Shown here piece by piece: positions 45,293 through 57,160 of a stretch of 64,000 nt of DNA. Source of the stretch: Dryomyza anilis (lineage: Eukaryota > Arthropoda > Insecta > Diptera > Dryomyzidae); contig OX638130.1 of the NCBI GenBank assembly GCA_951804985.1, positions 114,713,593 through 114,777,592 on the forward strand, given 5' to 3'. Under the pieces are notes generated by a model that saw only the letters and a program-made list of their open reading frames with translations, was not told the DNA's origin and made no database searches. How positions within the stretch are numbered: the first letter of the stretch is position 1; each line of letters opens with the position of its first letter. The position numbers were made by a program, and so were the translations under genes.

Positions 45293-45485
45293 TTTATTTA
45301 TTTATTTTTTTAATATCTACTAAGATCCACATCACTCAGACAGTACTGTGATTGTACTGTGAAATTTATTCCGTACGTGTTGTGATTAATATCACCACGA
45401 GCGGCCATGCCCAAGCCGGGATTCGAACCCGAGACCTTTAGAATGCAAGTCCAGCGCGCTACCTCTGGACTGCGAAGGACGGCAA
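45293..45485 (-). mobile_element. tRNA-Ala-derived SINE with target-site duplication
   Basis: On the minus strand the head contains box A GAGGTAGCGCGCTGG, an anticodon loop CTTGCAT (TGC, Ala) with four of five stem pairs, and T arm TCGGG-TTCGAAT-CCCGG with a perfect box B GGTTCGAATCC. A body of about 90 bp follows, with ACAGTACAATCACAGTACTG, ending in an AAATAAATAAATAAA-type tail. The element is bracketed by TGATAGCC on both sides (45285-45292 and 45486-45493), extendable to TGATAGCCWTTA. The acceptor stem is degraded, so it is not a tRNA gene. About 193 bp, non-autonomous; a LINE partner would supply reverse transcriptase. Similar flanking words occur in the host array, which slightly weakens the duplication evidence. 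Confidence 0.85.
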
Positions 45486-45493
45486 TGATAGCC

Positions 45494-46452
45494 ATTAACT
45501 TCTGCATTTAAAGAAGATATTTTTTATTCGTTTTTAGATAGTCATGACAAACCATGTAGAATTTTTTTAATAGTTAAGAAATTAAGTTCTGCCCTTCAAA
45601 AAAAAAAAAAATAAACTCAAATTTATCTTATTCGAATCATGAAGAATTTTTGTAGCTACGAAATAATTAGAAGAATAAAAACACTATGAAAAAGTTTAAA
45701 TCAGAAAAAAGTAACATATTCTATTATTTTTTTTGATAATCACAAAATTAATTTTTGCATTTCAAGAAGTTTATTCTTGTTTGCTGTTTGATAATCAAGA
45801 AATAAACTTCTACATTTCAAGAAAAACATTCTTATTAATGTTGTGATAGCCTTGACAAACCAAGAAAAATATTCGTTTTGACTTTTTTTTTATAGTCACG
45901 ACATTATCTTCTGCATTTCAACCAAATTCTCAATTAAATTTAACATCGAATTTAATTTCTTCGAATCAAGAATAATATTCTCAATTACATTACCACGAAA
46001 TAATTTCAAGAAGAATAAAATTGCTATAAAAAGTTTGAATAAGAAAAGTCAACAAGCCGATTTCTTCAAACGTTGATGGTCTAGAATAAAATTTCTTCGA
46101 ATCAAGAAGACTATTAACAATTACTTTATGATAACAACGAGATTAACTTCTGCATTTCAAGAAGAATATTCTTATTATTTTGTAATAGTCGTAACAAACC
46201 AAGAGGAATATCGTGCTTACTTTTTTAATAGTTTCTGCCTTTCAAGAAAACTTTCAATAAAATTTAACCTCGAATTTAACTTGTTTTGATTAAGACGAAT
46301 ATTCGCGATTATGTTTGTCAACGATTTCAGCGACTATGTTTAATTTCAAGATTAAAAATGCTATATAAATGTTTTGAATAAGAAAAAAGTCGAAATTCTT
46401 AAAGGCTTATAGCCTGAATCTAACTTATTCGAATCAAGATGAATGCTAACGA
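45494..46452 (+). repeat. Degenerate CTTCTGCATTTCAAGAA array
   Basis: Relatives of the 312-bp unit: ACTTCTGCATTTCAAGAAGA, ATATTCTT, TTTGTGATAG-C-TGACAAACC and AATTTAACTTCTTCGAATCAAG recur about every 60-150 bp. It appears to be the older array from which the 312-bp duplication and the SINE target came. Similar words continue at 47380-47700. Confidence 0.65.
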
Positions 46453-47319
46453 CTACACAAAAAAAAAATGTACATCATATTGATGAATTCCGTTCATCAA
46501 ACCATGATTCATTGTATTGAAGAACCATTCATAATATTAATGACTAACGCGATCAATGTTATGAATGCTATCATAAATATGAAGAACGCTTGGTAACTGT
46601 CGAAAAAGTTTTCTTCAATATGATGATCTGTATGTGAAGAATACGTTTCATCATATTAATGAACCAAAATATAAAATACAACATATATGTTTATCATATT
46701 GAAAAACGCTGTTCATTAAACCAAATTTCTATCAAAATATTTTTTTTTCGCTCATTTTTTGCCGTAATTCTCAGTTCTCAAGTACTTCTTGTGTGTTATT
46801 TCTTATATAATGCTTGCTCGACATGCATAAATTAGTGAAATGTTTTATATTTATTATAAATTATGACAACTTTTTATTAATAAAAAGTTATATTTATAAA
46901 AAATAATTTTTTTTAAAAAATTATTTTTTTTTCGAAACAATTTTTTGAAAAAAAAAATTCGAACAATTTTCTTACGATTTTTTTTTTTTTCAAACAAATT
47001 ATTTTTTCAAAAAAAATTTTTTTTTAAATAATTTTTATTTTTGTTGAAAAAAATTTTTTTTTGGAACAATTTTTTTTTGTCCCATTTTTTTCCTAATTAT
47101 TTAAAAAAAAAATAGTTTGAAAAAATATTATGAACAAATTAATCAATATGACAATTCAATTTCACTGTATTGAATATTTTGTTCATATATATAATGAATG
47201 CATTCATTAATATGTCATTTAATGAACGGTGGTATCAATATGATGAATCTGGTAGTTGGTGAAAAAATTCATAATATTTATGAATAAATTCATCATATTG
47301 AAGAATTTTTTTTGTGTAC
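46453..47319 (+). mobile_element. Family 5 element, full copy
   Basis: 867 bp with ends TACACAAAAAAAA and a nearby CATATTGATGAATT, against inverted TACACAAAAAAAA and CAATATGATGAATT. Subterminal ATGA/TCAT words are dense on both strands. The centre (46890-47130) is a T-rich tract with TTCGAACAATTTT words. There is no open frame. Other copies are at 57226-57850 (left part) and 36830-37256 (right part), so the three define the element. It is probably a non-autonomous DNA element. Confidence 0.78.
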
Positions 47320-49000
47320 ATTATTGATTAATAAAAATGACAAAAAAAAATAATAAAACACTGAGTAAACTGTCTGACAACAGTCTCAAATTCTTCAAAG
47401 ATGCATAGCGTCGAATTTAACTTCTTTAAACGAAGAAGTCTCAAATTATTCAAAAGCCAATGCCCTCAATTTAACTGCTTCGAATCAAGAAAGAAGAGTA
47501 TTTGTGAAGACATTTTGATAACCACATAATTAACCTCTGTATATTAAGAGGAATGAAAATTTCAATAATCAATAATAAGTAAAAATAATAAGAAAAAATA
47601 GGAAAAAACATAAAAATTCTTCAAAGGTTGATAGCTTCGAAATTAGCTCTTCGCATCCAGAAGATTATTCAGTATTACTATTTGGATAATAATGAAAATA
47701 ATACAAATTTAATAATATAAGAGCTTTTGAATGTAACCAGCTTTTAAAACTTTCTTTTTTGTGTTTTGTAGATTTGTGCATATTTTTTAAAACCACAAAA
47801 GCATTAAAATCAACACGACGCAATTTTTCTACATTTTTACAATTTACTTCTGCTGATACGAGTATTTATTAAGTTTTGCTGCATTTTGTGCAACTTTTTC
47901 AATCAAAGTTTGGTTGCTGCCAACCGCGCTTTAATGCTTTGCGTGCTTTTTTTGTTTTCAAGCACACCTCGCTGCCTATCCCCTTCTGCTTTGCGCTGAA
48001 TCGCGTTAATTTTGCGCAAATTTCTTTTCCATGTTTGTTTAGGCCAAATTGCATTGTTTAAGCAGCAGCGGCAGCACATTTCTTATAGCTAAATTTTCTG
48101 ATTTTCTTTTTTTCCCTAGCTTTTTGCAGAACTAAAGCAAAAAATCGCTCTTTTGTTTCTCAATTAAAGCAACAAAGTTTGACCTTTTTTCCGTATGCGC
48201 TGAATTCATTAATTTCGAATTCTTTGCAAACATTTTAAACTGATTTCCTCTTTGTACATCTCAGATTAAGTCTGTACAATTCAGATTAAGTCGACATAGA
48301 AAAGTTCAAAGCTTTAGCTGAGTTCTTCTTTTCCAAAGCATTTTGAAGGCAATGGGGGTCATCTCTGAACTGAACTATAAACTTATTTAAATATTAAATT
48401 CAATTAAACTAATAATACTTATTTACTCTTATTTTCAAAAATACTCTATGCTGTATTTATACATTCAACTGTTTCATTTACTTATTAATTTCAATTATAT
48501 TCTATATGCTATAATTAGTACTCATAAAGCCCAATTATTTATGTACGAACAATCTTGGATATAAATTTATTTGAGCAGACATTTATTACTTTATAGCTGT
48601 AGACAATATGCCGGTTAAAAGCATTGTTTAGTTCAATCATACTTTGAAATGAGGCTCACGTCGAGACAGTAGTAATTATATTTATGTTTAAACAGGCACT
48701 TAATACGTTTCAATTTAACTATGAAAATATCCCTGGGCCAAAGTAATCAATAACTGTTGCCTGGATACAATACAAGAATAAATATAAAATAAACTTTCTG
48801 CTTCAAGTCACATTTTACATATTATTGAATGGTTGGGTTGGTAGGTTTGTTTGCTGCAACTGAAATAATAAAATTTATGGCAACAGCAAATTGGCAGTTT
48901 AATAAAACTGACAGAAGCCAAGGATGAGACGATTTATGGCAATCGATAATCGAAAGATATGGTTGAGAATAAGTGAATAAATAAAAATCTATACATGAGC
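47320..49000. other. Intron sequence with a less AT-rich island
   Basis: Around 47870-48080 composition rises (GCTGCCAACCGCGC and GCAGCAGCGGCAG words) without a coding frame that can be supported; the 61-codon frame there has no motif. Elsewhere AT-rich unique sequence. Confidence 0.45.
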
Positions 49001-49049
49001 CATACCACACCAAAGCGACTTAAAAAAAGTCAAATTTGAGATTTTACTT

Positions 49050-49795
49050 TTTTTTTAATAAAATTTGGCCCACTTATAAAAGGTATTATTTTTTTGATAT
49101 TAATTGACCGACCATTCCGAGATACAGTGGTGTAAACTAACAAAAAATAGGCAAACAAGATATTTATATAACAAAAAAAATTGGTTAATGCCCTTAATGA
49201 GTTACCGAAATTTCATTTACATCGAAGACGGTGAGTTCCAACCTCTAGTCGATTTGATGTGTAATGGCTCACATACAAAACTCTTGGTCTCTCTGTCTAT
49301 TTGTGCCAGCATCACGTCAACACCGATTTGACTAAAATTTTACACATGGATACTATGGAGTCCGGGCATAGTGACATAGGCTATATATTGGCGGGATTCG
49401 ACAAAGAGGCGTTGCATCTCTCCTACTTACAACCTATACCATCCAAACGACATAACTCGGCACTTACACCAAATATAAACAAATATAAAATAAAAACGAC
49501 TTGGGAAAGGTAGGTCAGTCACATGGACTATGGAATACCCTACACTCTTGTTGGATATATTAGTGGTAAAATTTTTATAATTTACGACTAAAATTTCCAC
49601 TACAAAAATCGGTAAAAAATGAAAAAAAAAATCAAATGTGGGCGCATCACGCCCATTTTTGGAACATATATTTTTAGGCGAATTCTAATCAAGAATATAT
49701 ATACTTTTCCATACCGGCCACGCCTCCTAAGGGGCGTTACAATATCTGCACAAATTTTAAATACCCTGTACCTCATAGGTGTAGGGTATAAAAAC
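49050..49795 (+). repeat. Dispersed fly repeat of unknown class
   Basis: Moderate-complexity sequence including CCGAGATACAGTGGTGTAAA, TTCCAACCTCTAGTCGAT and a segment ending ATACCCTGTACCTCATAGG, then GTGTAGGGTATAAAAA. Its right 190 bp is repeated inverted at 37257-38070. Frames of 70-75 codons (49104-49331, 49301-49513) overlap and may be remnants of a coding element, but I recognise no domain. Confidence 0.5.
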
Positions 49796-51262
49796 TGAAA
49801 TACAAAAATAAAGAAAAAAAATTCAAAACCCAACATAAAGGACAAAACAAAAGCAAAAACAACAGAAAAACAAAAGTAAAAAAGAGAAGATTAAGAAAAA
49901 GCAAAAACTAAAATACAAAGTCAAACGCATAGTCAAAAAAAAAGACAAAAAATCAATAGGAAGCAAAAACACAAAAAACATAATATTAAGATAACAAAAA
50001 AAAAATGAAAAAAATAACAAAACAGAGATTAGAAAAAAAAACACAAAGTCAAAATCAAACGCAAATTAAAAAAAAAAACAAATCAAAATAAAAATTAAGT
50101 AAATAAGTAAAAATAAAAGAAAAAACATAAAGTCAAACACAAAATCATAAGCAAAAAAAAAAAAAAACAAAAAAAGTAAAAACTTTAAAAAGGATAAAAC
50201 CAAATCAAAACTACAAAAATAACAGATAAATAAAAAACACAGAAACAAAAGCAAAAACAGAAGATTAAGAAAACAGCAAAAGCACAAAATCCAACGTAAA
50301 AAAAATAAAGAGACAATCAAAATGAAGCAAAATCAAAAACACAAAAACAGAAAATAACGAAAAAAGCAAAAAATAACATCAAAAAAAAAACAGAAACAAA
50401 AACACAAAGTCAACAGACAAATGCAAAAAGAAAAATCACAAAGTCAAACACAAAATCATAAGCAAAAAAAGAAACAAAAATAAAAGTAAAAAACTTTAAA
50501 AAGGATAAAACCAAATCAAAACAAAAACAACAACTAAATCAAAAACAACAGCTAAATCAAAAACACAGAAACAAATCAAAAAACAGAAGATTAAGACAAC
50601 AGCAAAAACACAAAGTCAAACGCAAAAAAAGGACACATAATCAAAAGGAAGCACAATCAAAAAAACAAAAACTGAAGATAAAGACAAATGCAAAAATATA
50701 GAATATTAAGAAAAAAAATTAACAAAAACACAAAGTCAAAGTCAACACACAAATGCAAAAAAAAACGCTCAAAATAAAAAGGTAAAAAAGTAAAAACAAA
50801 AGAAAAATCTCAAAGTCAAAATCATAAGCAAAAACAGAAACTAAAAGTGAAACAAAAAACTTTAAAGAGGAAAAAATCAAAAGAAAATTAAAATCAAAAG
50901 CAAAAACACAATAGAAAAAAACATATTAATAGCGAGAGTAAAAACACAATTAAAATCAAAACAAACAATATAGAAAAAAAAACAAAAGCAAAAAACAACT
51001 CCAAAAAACAAAAAAAAATCAAATGATAACTTAATACAAAAAAAAACGAAAGGAAAGGAAACAAAATCAATAGAATAGTAAAAACAAATGCAAAAACAAA
51101 AGCAAAAAAACAATAGAAAAAAAGCAAATTAACAGCAAAATTGAAAACACAATTAAAATCAGAAAAAAAACACGATAAAAAAACACAAAAACAATGCAAA
51201 AATCAAACAAAAAAAAACAAAATCAAACGCAAATTGAATACCAAAAAAATAAAAGGAAAGGA
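49796..51262 (+). repeat. A-rich CAAAAACACAAAGTCAAA array
   Basis: About 1.47 kb of words such as AAAAACACAAAGTCAAACGC, AAAATCATAAGCAAAAA, CAGAAGATTAAGAAAA and AAACTTTAAAAAGGATAAAA. Longer modules recur: CACAAAGTCAAACACAAAAT followed by CATAAGCAAAA at 50118 and 50441, offset about 320 bp. The long Phe/Cys minus-strand frames are artefacts of composition. Same word set, inverted, as the array at 53271-54760. Confidence 0.8.
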
Positions 51263-51296
51263 AATAAAACTAAATTAATTATAAAAATATTTTACA

Positions 51297-51740
51297 TATC
51301 GTGACTGTCATGCAAACAGGGCGAATGTGCATTTTTTTAAATGTTGGGAAATCAAATTTTAAAGTTTTTTTTTATATATTTGTTATTATGTTGGTTTATT
51401 TATCAATTATTTTGGATAAGTTACAGAAATTCGGATTTTGTATGCCTGACCAAAGGGTAAATATTTTAGTATTTTGTCATAACTTTTTATGGGTACTAGA
51501 TAAAATATGGATTTAAAAGCATTAATTGCTTTTAAAGTAACTATCGATTGACATCAATTTTTCAAAATAATATCCAATACAAAAAATTCAAAAATTTTCA
51601 AAGTTTCTAATTTTGGTTATTTGCAAGTAATTTTTTAGCAAAATATTTTTAAAAATTAAATCCAATCGATAGGTGCTTTAAAAACAAACAATTAATGCCT
51701 TCACATCACTATTTTATATTGTACCCATGATGCAGGAAAA
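51297..51740 (+). mobile_element. Fold-back element Family 4, copy 2
   Basis: It begins TATCGTGACTGTCATGC, then GGGCGAATGTGCATTTTTTT, matching copy 1. Arms at about 51478-51575 and 51634-51735 repeat AAAGCATTAATTG, TTTTAAAGTAACTATCGATTG and AAAATATTTTTAAA in inverted form. It is shorter and more diverged than copy 1. It directly follows the A-rich array. Confidence 0.72.
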
Positions 51741-53270
51741 ACCGTACAAATGTTAAAAATATTAATGTTTAAATTCATAGCATTTAAGATGAAAGGATAA
51801 CTCCAAACAGCAATATCTCCGAACTGATGGAGTTCCTGAATATGCATTTCACAGAAATGCATTTTACCCCCTGACACTACCCTAAAAATTACCGATTAAC
51901 AAAATGAACAATTCTTCTAAATTTCTGTAAAAAAAAATTAAAAATAAAATTAATTATTTTCAATAATACATATTTTAAAAATTTTTATAATTAAGAATTT
52001 GAAATTTTAAGTGCAAATTTGAATTTTAAAATACAAATTTGATTTATATTGAAAATTAATATGTTTCGTTCTAAAAATTGAATTTAACTGAAAATTAAAT
52101 TTGACTGAAAATTTGAATTATAATGATGAATTATGTCACACCTTAAACATTTTTAAACATATAACAATTATTTGTTTATTTAGTTCAAATTTAAAACTGA
52201 ATAGTTAGCAACATTGATATAATTTTTAAATGTCTATTTTGAATTTGCATAAAACCCATAAATAACAATATAAATTTGTGCAGACCTAATAAAATCTGAT
52301 ACCAATATAAGAATATTTTATAGTCGAAATAAATTGCAGTAAAATATTGCTATAAAACAGCAACAGTGCCAAATAACGACAATGTTGCCATAAAACATAT
52401 TACGGGGAAAATACACACACATTGAATACGCCTCGATATACATAGCAAAAATTGTGGCTATGTCTATCTATCCGGCTGTATGTCTGTCTGTCCGGCTGTC
52501 TATCTATCTATACAACTGACTGGCAACCTTGTTGCTGTTGTTGTCTTCCGGCAGCAACATAATCCGTTGCATATGCTAAACACCAGCAACGAAGTGAAGC
52601 GAAGCACAAAACTAGGCACCGATGATGGTACAGAGAATACAGCGCAGTACCGTTAAATGTCAGGAGTGAGAAAGGATGAAAGAAAGAGGGAGAAAGAGGG
52701 AGAGTTACTGAGAAGAACGCAATAACAGAACTAAAAACCATACGTAATGTTGGCAGTGAAACCTATAACAACCGTCGCTATATATAGTAAAAATGTTTGA
52801 AAAAATCAAACAAAAAATTATAAAGGACCCAGACAATACATGCGCACCACGTAAACAACGAATATCATGGATCAGTGGTTTAAACAAAGTAGGCAACAGA
52901 GAACAAAACACAAAAGCAACACATGCTGCCACCTCACGGAAGTTCAGAGATTTATTAAAAAGCCTACCAGAAAGTTGCATACTTTTAGGCATGCGATTCA
53001 TTGGCAGATATTTTGAAATATTTGACTTTTTAAATATAATAAACATTTTAGATAAACACTAAAATCAGCTGGAATGTGCGGTCTTAAAAGGTAAGCTAAA
53101 AATTAATTTCAATTGTTTCTGGAAAATTGTGTATTTTTTAGTTAAATGCAGCCTACATCAATGCAATTTGATAATAAATAATATAAAAAAAGTCCAAAGC
53201 AATCAAAAATGTTCATGTTTAGATTTAAAATTTTTGAAAATGTAAAGGAAAACTAGTATTTCGTACCCGG
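51741..53270. other. Intron sequence, no gene supported
   Basis: 51950-52120 has a few decayed 19-bp-family units (GAATTTTAAGTGCAAATTTG). 52455-52515 is a CTAT/CTGT tetranucleotide tract. The 89-codon plus-strand frame 52793-53062 has a fairly even residue composition, but no domain or splice context that I can support. Confidence 0.45.
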
Positions 53271-54760
53271 GTTGCGCAACGGGGGTTTTTAATTTTTTTT
53301 TGTTCTTTAACCATTTTTTAGGAAAGCTGTTCATTTTATTTTTGTTTGTTTCTTTTTTTATTTATGATTTAGCGTTTTGTGTTTTTCCGTTTTTGGCTTT
53401 GCTTTTCTTTCGGTTTTGATTTTTCATTTTTTGCATTTTTTTTATTTGTTTGTTTCTGCTTCTGTGTTTGCTTTTGTTTTTGAGATGGACTTTTTGTTTT
53501 AATTTTTTTGTGGTTTTGTATTTGTTTTTGTGTTTTAAATTTATTTTTTTGTGTTTTTGCTTTTGAGTTTTTGACTTTGTTGTGTATTTGTATTTTTGCT
53601 TTTAATTATGTTTTTGGTGTTTTGGTTTTTTTTTTATAGATTTTTGCTTTTATGTTTTTTTGCTTTAGTTTCTGCGTTTTTTGTTTTGTGTTTTTGATTT
53701 TGTTTTTGGGTTTTGAATTTGTGTTTTGAATTTCTTTTAGTTTTGATATTGTTTTTATGTTCTTGCTATTGTTTTTGGTTTTGTTTTTGTGTTGCTTTTG
53801 TTTTGTATTTTTGTGTTTTTATGTTTTTATGTTGCTATTGTTTTTACTTTAGTTTTTGTCTTTTTGATTTTGATGTTTTTTTTTGAGTTTTTGCTTTTGA
53901 GTTTTTGATTTTGTTGTGTATTTGTATTTGTCTTTTTGATTTTGATGTTTTAATTTTGTTTTTGCTTTTGTTTTTAGATTTTCCTTTTTTTTGGTTTTTT
54001 GCTTTAGTTTCTACGTTTTTGGGTTTTTGTGCTTTTGTGTTTTTAATTTTGCTTTTGTTTTTTGCTTTTAGTTTTGTGTTTTGCTATTGTTTCTGTGTTC
54101 TTGGTATTGTTTTTGTGTATTGTTTTTGTTTATGTCTTTCTTGCTTTTGTTTTGTATTTTTGTGTTTATATCTTTTTGTTTTTGGTTTGCTTTTGTTTTT
54201 ACTTTAGTTTATGTCTTTTTGATTTTGCTGTTGTTTTTTGGTTTTGATTTTGATTCGGGCTTTTGATGTAATCTATACATAAAGATGTTTTTTTTTGAGT
54301 TTTTGCTTTTGAGTTTTTGATTTTGTTGTGTATTTGTATGTTTGTTTTAATTTTATTTCTGCTTTTGTTTTTAGATTTTGCTTTTTTTTATTTTTGCTTT
54401 AGTTTCTACGTTTCTGGGTTTTTGACTTTTGTGTTTTTAATTTTGCTTTTGTTTTTTGCTTTTAGTTTTGTGTTTTGCTATTGTTTCTGTGTTCTTGGTA
54501 TTGTTTTTGTTTTTGTTTTTGCTTTTTTTGTTTTTGTCTTTCTTGCTTTTATTTTGCATTATTGTGTTTTTATCTTTTTGCTTTTGTTTTTGGTTTGCTT
54601 TTGTTTTTACTTTAGTTTGTCTTTTTGATTTTGCTGTTGTTTTTTTGGTTTTGATTTTGATTCGTGCTTTTGCATTTAAGTTTTTGTATTTTTGCTTTTG
54701 TAATATTTTATTAGATTTGAATTTTTTATTTCATATTCTTAATTCTATCGTTTTGAAAGT
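53271..54760 (+). repeat. T-rich array with a 412-bp tandem duplication
   Basis: TTTTTGTTTTTGCTTTTG and TTTTGTGTTTTTGATTTTG words for about 1.5 kb. GATGTTTTTTTTTGAGTTTT starts at 53872 and again at 54284, and the following about 400 bp are almost the same (both contain GCTATTGTTTCTGTGTTCTT and TTTGCTTTTGTTTTTACTTT). The long Phe/Cys plus-strand frames are artefacts. This is the reverse-complement counterpart of the A-rich array 2 kb away. Confidence 0.85.
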
Positions 54761-57160
54761 TTAGCTTGTATGGAAAATGTCATGCCCCTTTGTTTTATTC
54801 TAAAAAGTGACGGAAAAAAGTAAAAAATTTCAAAAGCAATTTGCTTGAAACCGCTCAAAACCCGGGATATAGAAATGGTATATAAAATGTCCATAGAAAA
54901 AAAATTATAAATATTAATTAAATAAATAAAATTAAAATTTCTAGTACTACTTTTAGGCAGGTACCTAAATATGTGGCAATATTCAAAACTATGTTTTAAA
55001 GTAAAACCAAAAATTTCTAATTAAAGTTTAAAGCAAAATAAAATGGCTGTTTTAAAAAACTAAAAGAACAATTTGCCTACGTTAAAAATAGAAGAAATCT
55101 ATTAATAAATAACCAGCCTAAATGTATGCAAAGCCATTTTAAATTGCACCCACAACGCCTAACAGCAGACAACAAAACGATTAAATTTAAACAGAGCTCC
55201 CACCACACGTCGAAAATAAAGTTTGCACAAAATAAAACTTAAAAAATTTAAAAAGTTTTTATGCTTTTCCATATTGTTTCAACCAATTAAGGGGGAGCGA
55301 AAACTATTTAAGTTACACCCAGTAATATGGCGCAAGAAAATGACTCACTTCCGTTTGGCCATTGATGTGAATGGCATAAAACGGAAATTTTTCACCATTA
55401 TGCATGTTTGTTACCAACACAGGCAGGCAGCATGCATACTGCCTTTTGTACTTTCGTACTTTGGTATGTCGTCCCTATGTTCTTCTGTTCCTATATCCGT
55501 CGGCGCATCTGTTTCTTTGCACGCCAAAGAATTCCACACGGGCTGCTAGTTTACGTTCTATTGTTTGACTTGGTGGCACAGCAGCAGGCAACAGTCGGCT
55601 GCCAAGAGACGTCGCCTACAACATTTGGTCCCTTCGCTTGCTCGTTCGTTCGCTCGCTCGGTCGGTCCACTTGTGGCAGAGTCCTTGTGGTGCCTGGTCG
55701 TTGGCGGCTGGCTTTGTGTGGCTGACTGACTGACTGCTTGGTTTGCTTGGTTAGTTGTTTGGTTCGTTGTTCTCCAAGGAGTTTTCAACGATTGCAATTG
55801 AAATGCGAGTCGGAATTTTTCAATAATAATTGCACAATTTATCGAGTGGCTTTTCGTTGCATGGTAGTCATAGTTGTTGCTATTGTTGTTGCCGTGCTCT
55901 GAGCCCGATTTCGTTTATGCTGGCATAATATTGTTAACGCCATAGCTTTGTAACTTAATCGTGCAATCGAAATGTTAGCACTAGGCCCCCTAATGCCTGA
56001 ATGCTACATAGTTTAAATGAATTTAGTAAAATTTGATACAATTTTAAATTTATTTAAAAAAAAATTAGATCTGCGATACTAAATTGCATTTTTAAAACAA
56101 TTGTAATTATTTGACTCGATTTTACTACATAATGTATTAGAAACTCATATTCTATATATTGCCGAAACTGTAGTATATATTTGTTTTCTGTATTACTGTG
56201 AAAATTTTAGTGTAGATTATAAAATTATGACAACCGTCTAGAATCCAGAATATAATAACCATACCTTAATTAAAAATAATTTAATCCATTGTATCCATTG
56301 TACTGTGTATCGAAAATATATCGCTCTAAAACCTTTCATCTTTATTTTGCTGAAATTGTTATTGACATTGTCTAAAATTCAGTTAAAAATATGTATCGTA
56401 CGACATCTTTAAGTAAATTGCACTTTTAATACGTTTTCACCCATTACATTAAATAAAAAATATAGTGTTGTTGAAAAACAGTATTCCAAAAAACCTTAAA
56501 CGCAGTTTTTCTTTTAGTTGTCTAGCTAATTTCAGTAAACTAGTGAATGCTTATATTCCTAAAGGTTTAAAAGATATTTTGAACTAAATTCTGACATTTT
56601 TCTTTTTTAGACTGTTGTACACTTTTTTGTTATTTTAGCATGTTGGATCTATATAATGATAAACAAGATCATTTTTATGATTACCCAGAGCATCGACCAC
56701 ACTATTATAATTACGTTTAGAAAATTGTTTTCTATGAAAAGATGTTGACAGTCGCTGTAATCGAACCCGGTACCTTTCGGCTCGTAGTCCATGAAATCAC
56801 AAGACCCGCCACTGTTTAATTATTATTGCAGGATAACTTAAAGTTTAAAGTCACTGTAATTGACTAGAAAGTACTGGGATTATAAATTAGAAAAATGGGG
56901 TGATCCGTAACGAAAATTTGAGAAAATCAATGACAAAGTCAAAACATTTTTAAAAATGCAGAAATCATGGGGTTGAAAGATGTGATATACCAATGGAAAG
57001 GTAATTTAATTTTTTAAAACATAGGTTAAAAATTGATATTCATTTAACAACAGATTATCATTTATAACCAATTTTCTTGACTAGGTTATGCCAGTAACAA
57101 TGCATCTCTTAAACACCCTGTATCTCAAACTGGGTGTAAAAATTAGACATTTTTTATTTT
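54761..57160. other. Intron sequence, partly less AT-rich, no gene supported
   Basis: 55270-55800 is the least AT-rich non-array stretch in this intron. It includes GTTCGTTCGCTCGCTCGGTC tetranucleotide sequence and GACTGACTGACTG. Frames of 79-108 codons on both strands overlap and show no domain. The stretch 55330-55420, free of low complexity, could be conserved non-coding sequence, but this cannot be judged from one genome. Confidence 0.4.
56747..56816 (-). pseudogene. Degraded tRNA-derived sequence (Arg-like)
   Basis: On the minus strand CAGTGGC and GCGACTG can pair at six of seven positions as an acceptor stem. The middle has GGACTACGAGCCGAAAGG with loop CTACGAG (anticodon ACG if a tRNA), and box B GGTTCGATTAC follows. 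The T and anticodon stems are mispaired, so it is a pseudogene or SINE head. It shares GACTNCNAGCCGAAAG with 28121-28203. Confidence 0.5.

Noticed and set aside
53905..54628. Long Phe/Cys-rich frames of about 100 codons
   Set aside because: They are open in several frames at once because the T-rich array lacks stop codons; same for the minus-strand frames at 49.8-51.2 kb.
55223..55725. Overlapping 105-108-codon plus-strand frames
   Set aside because: Different frames overlap, no motif, no splice context; the lower AT content alone explains their length.
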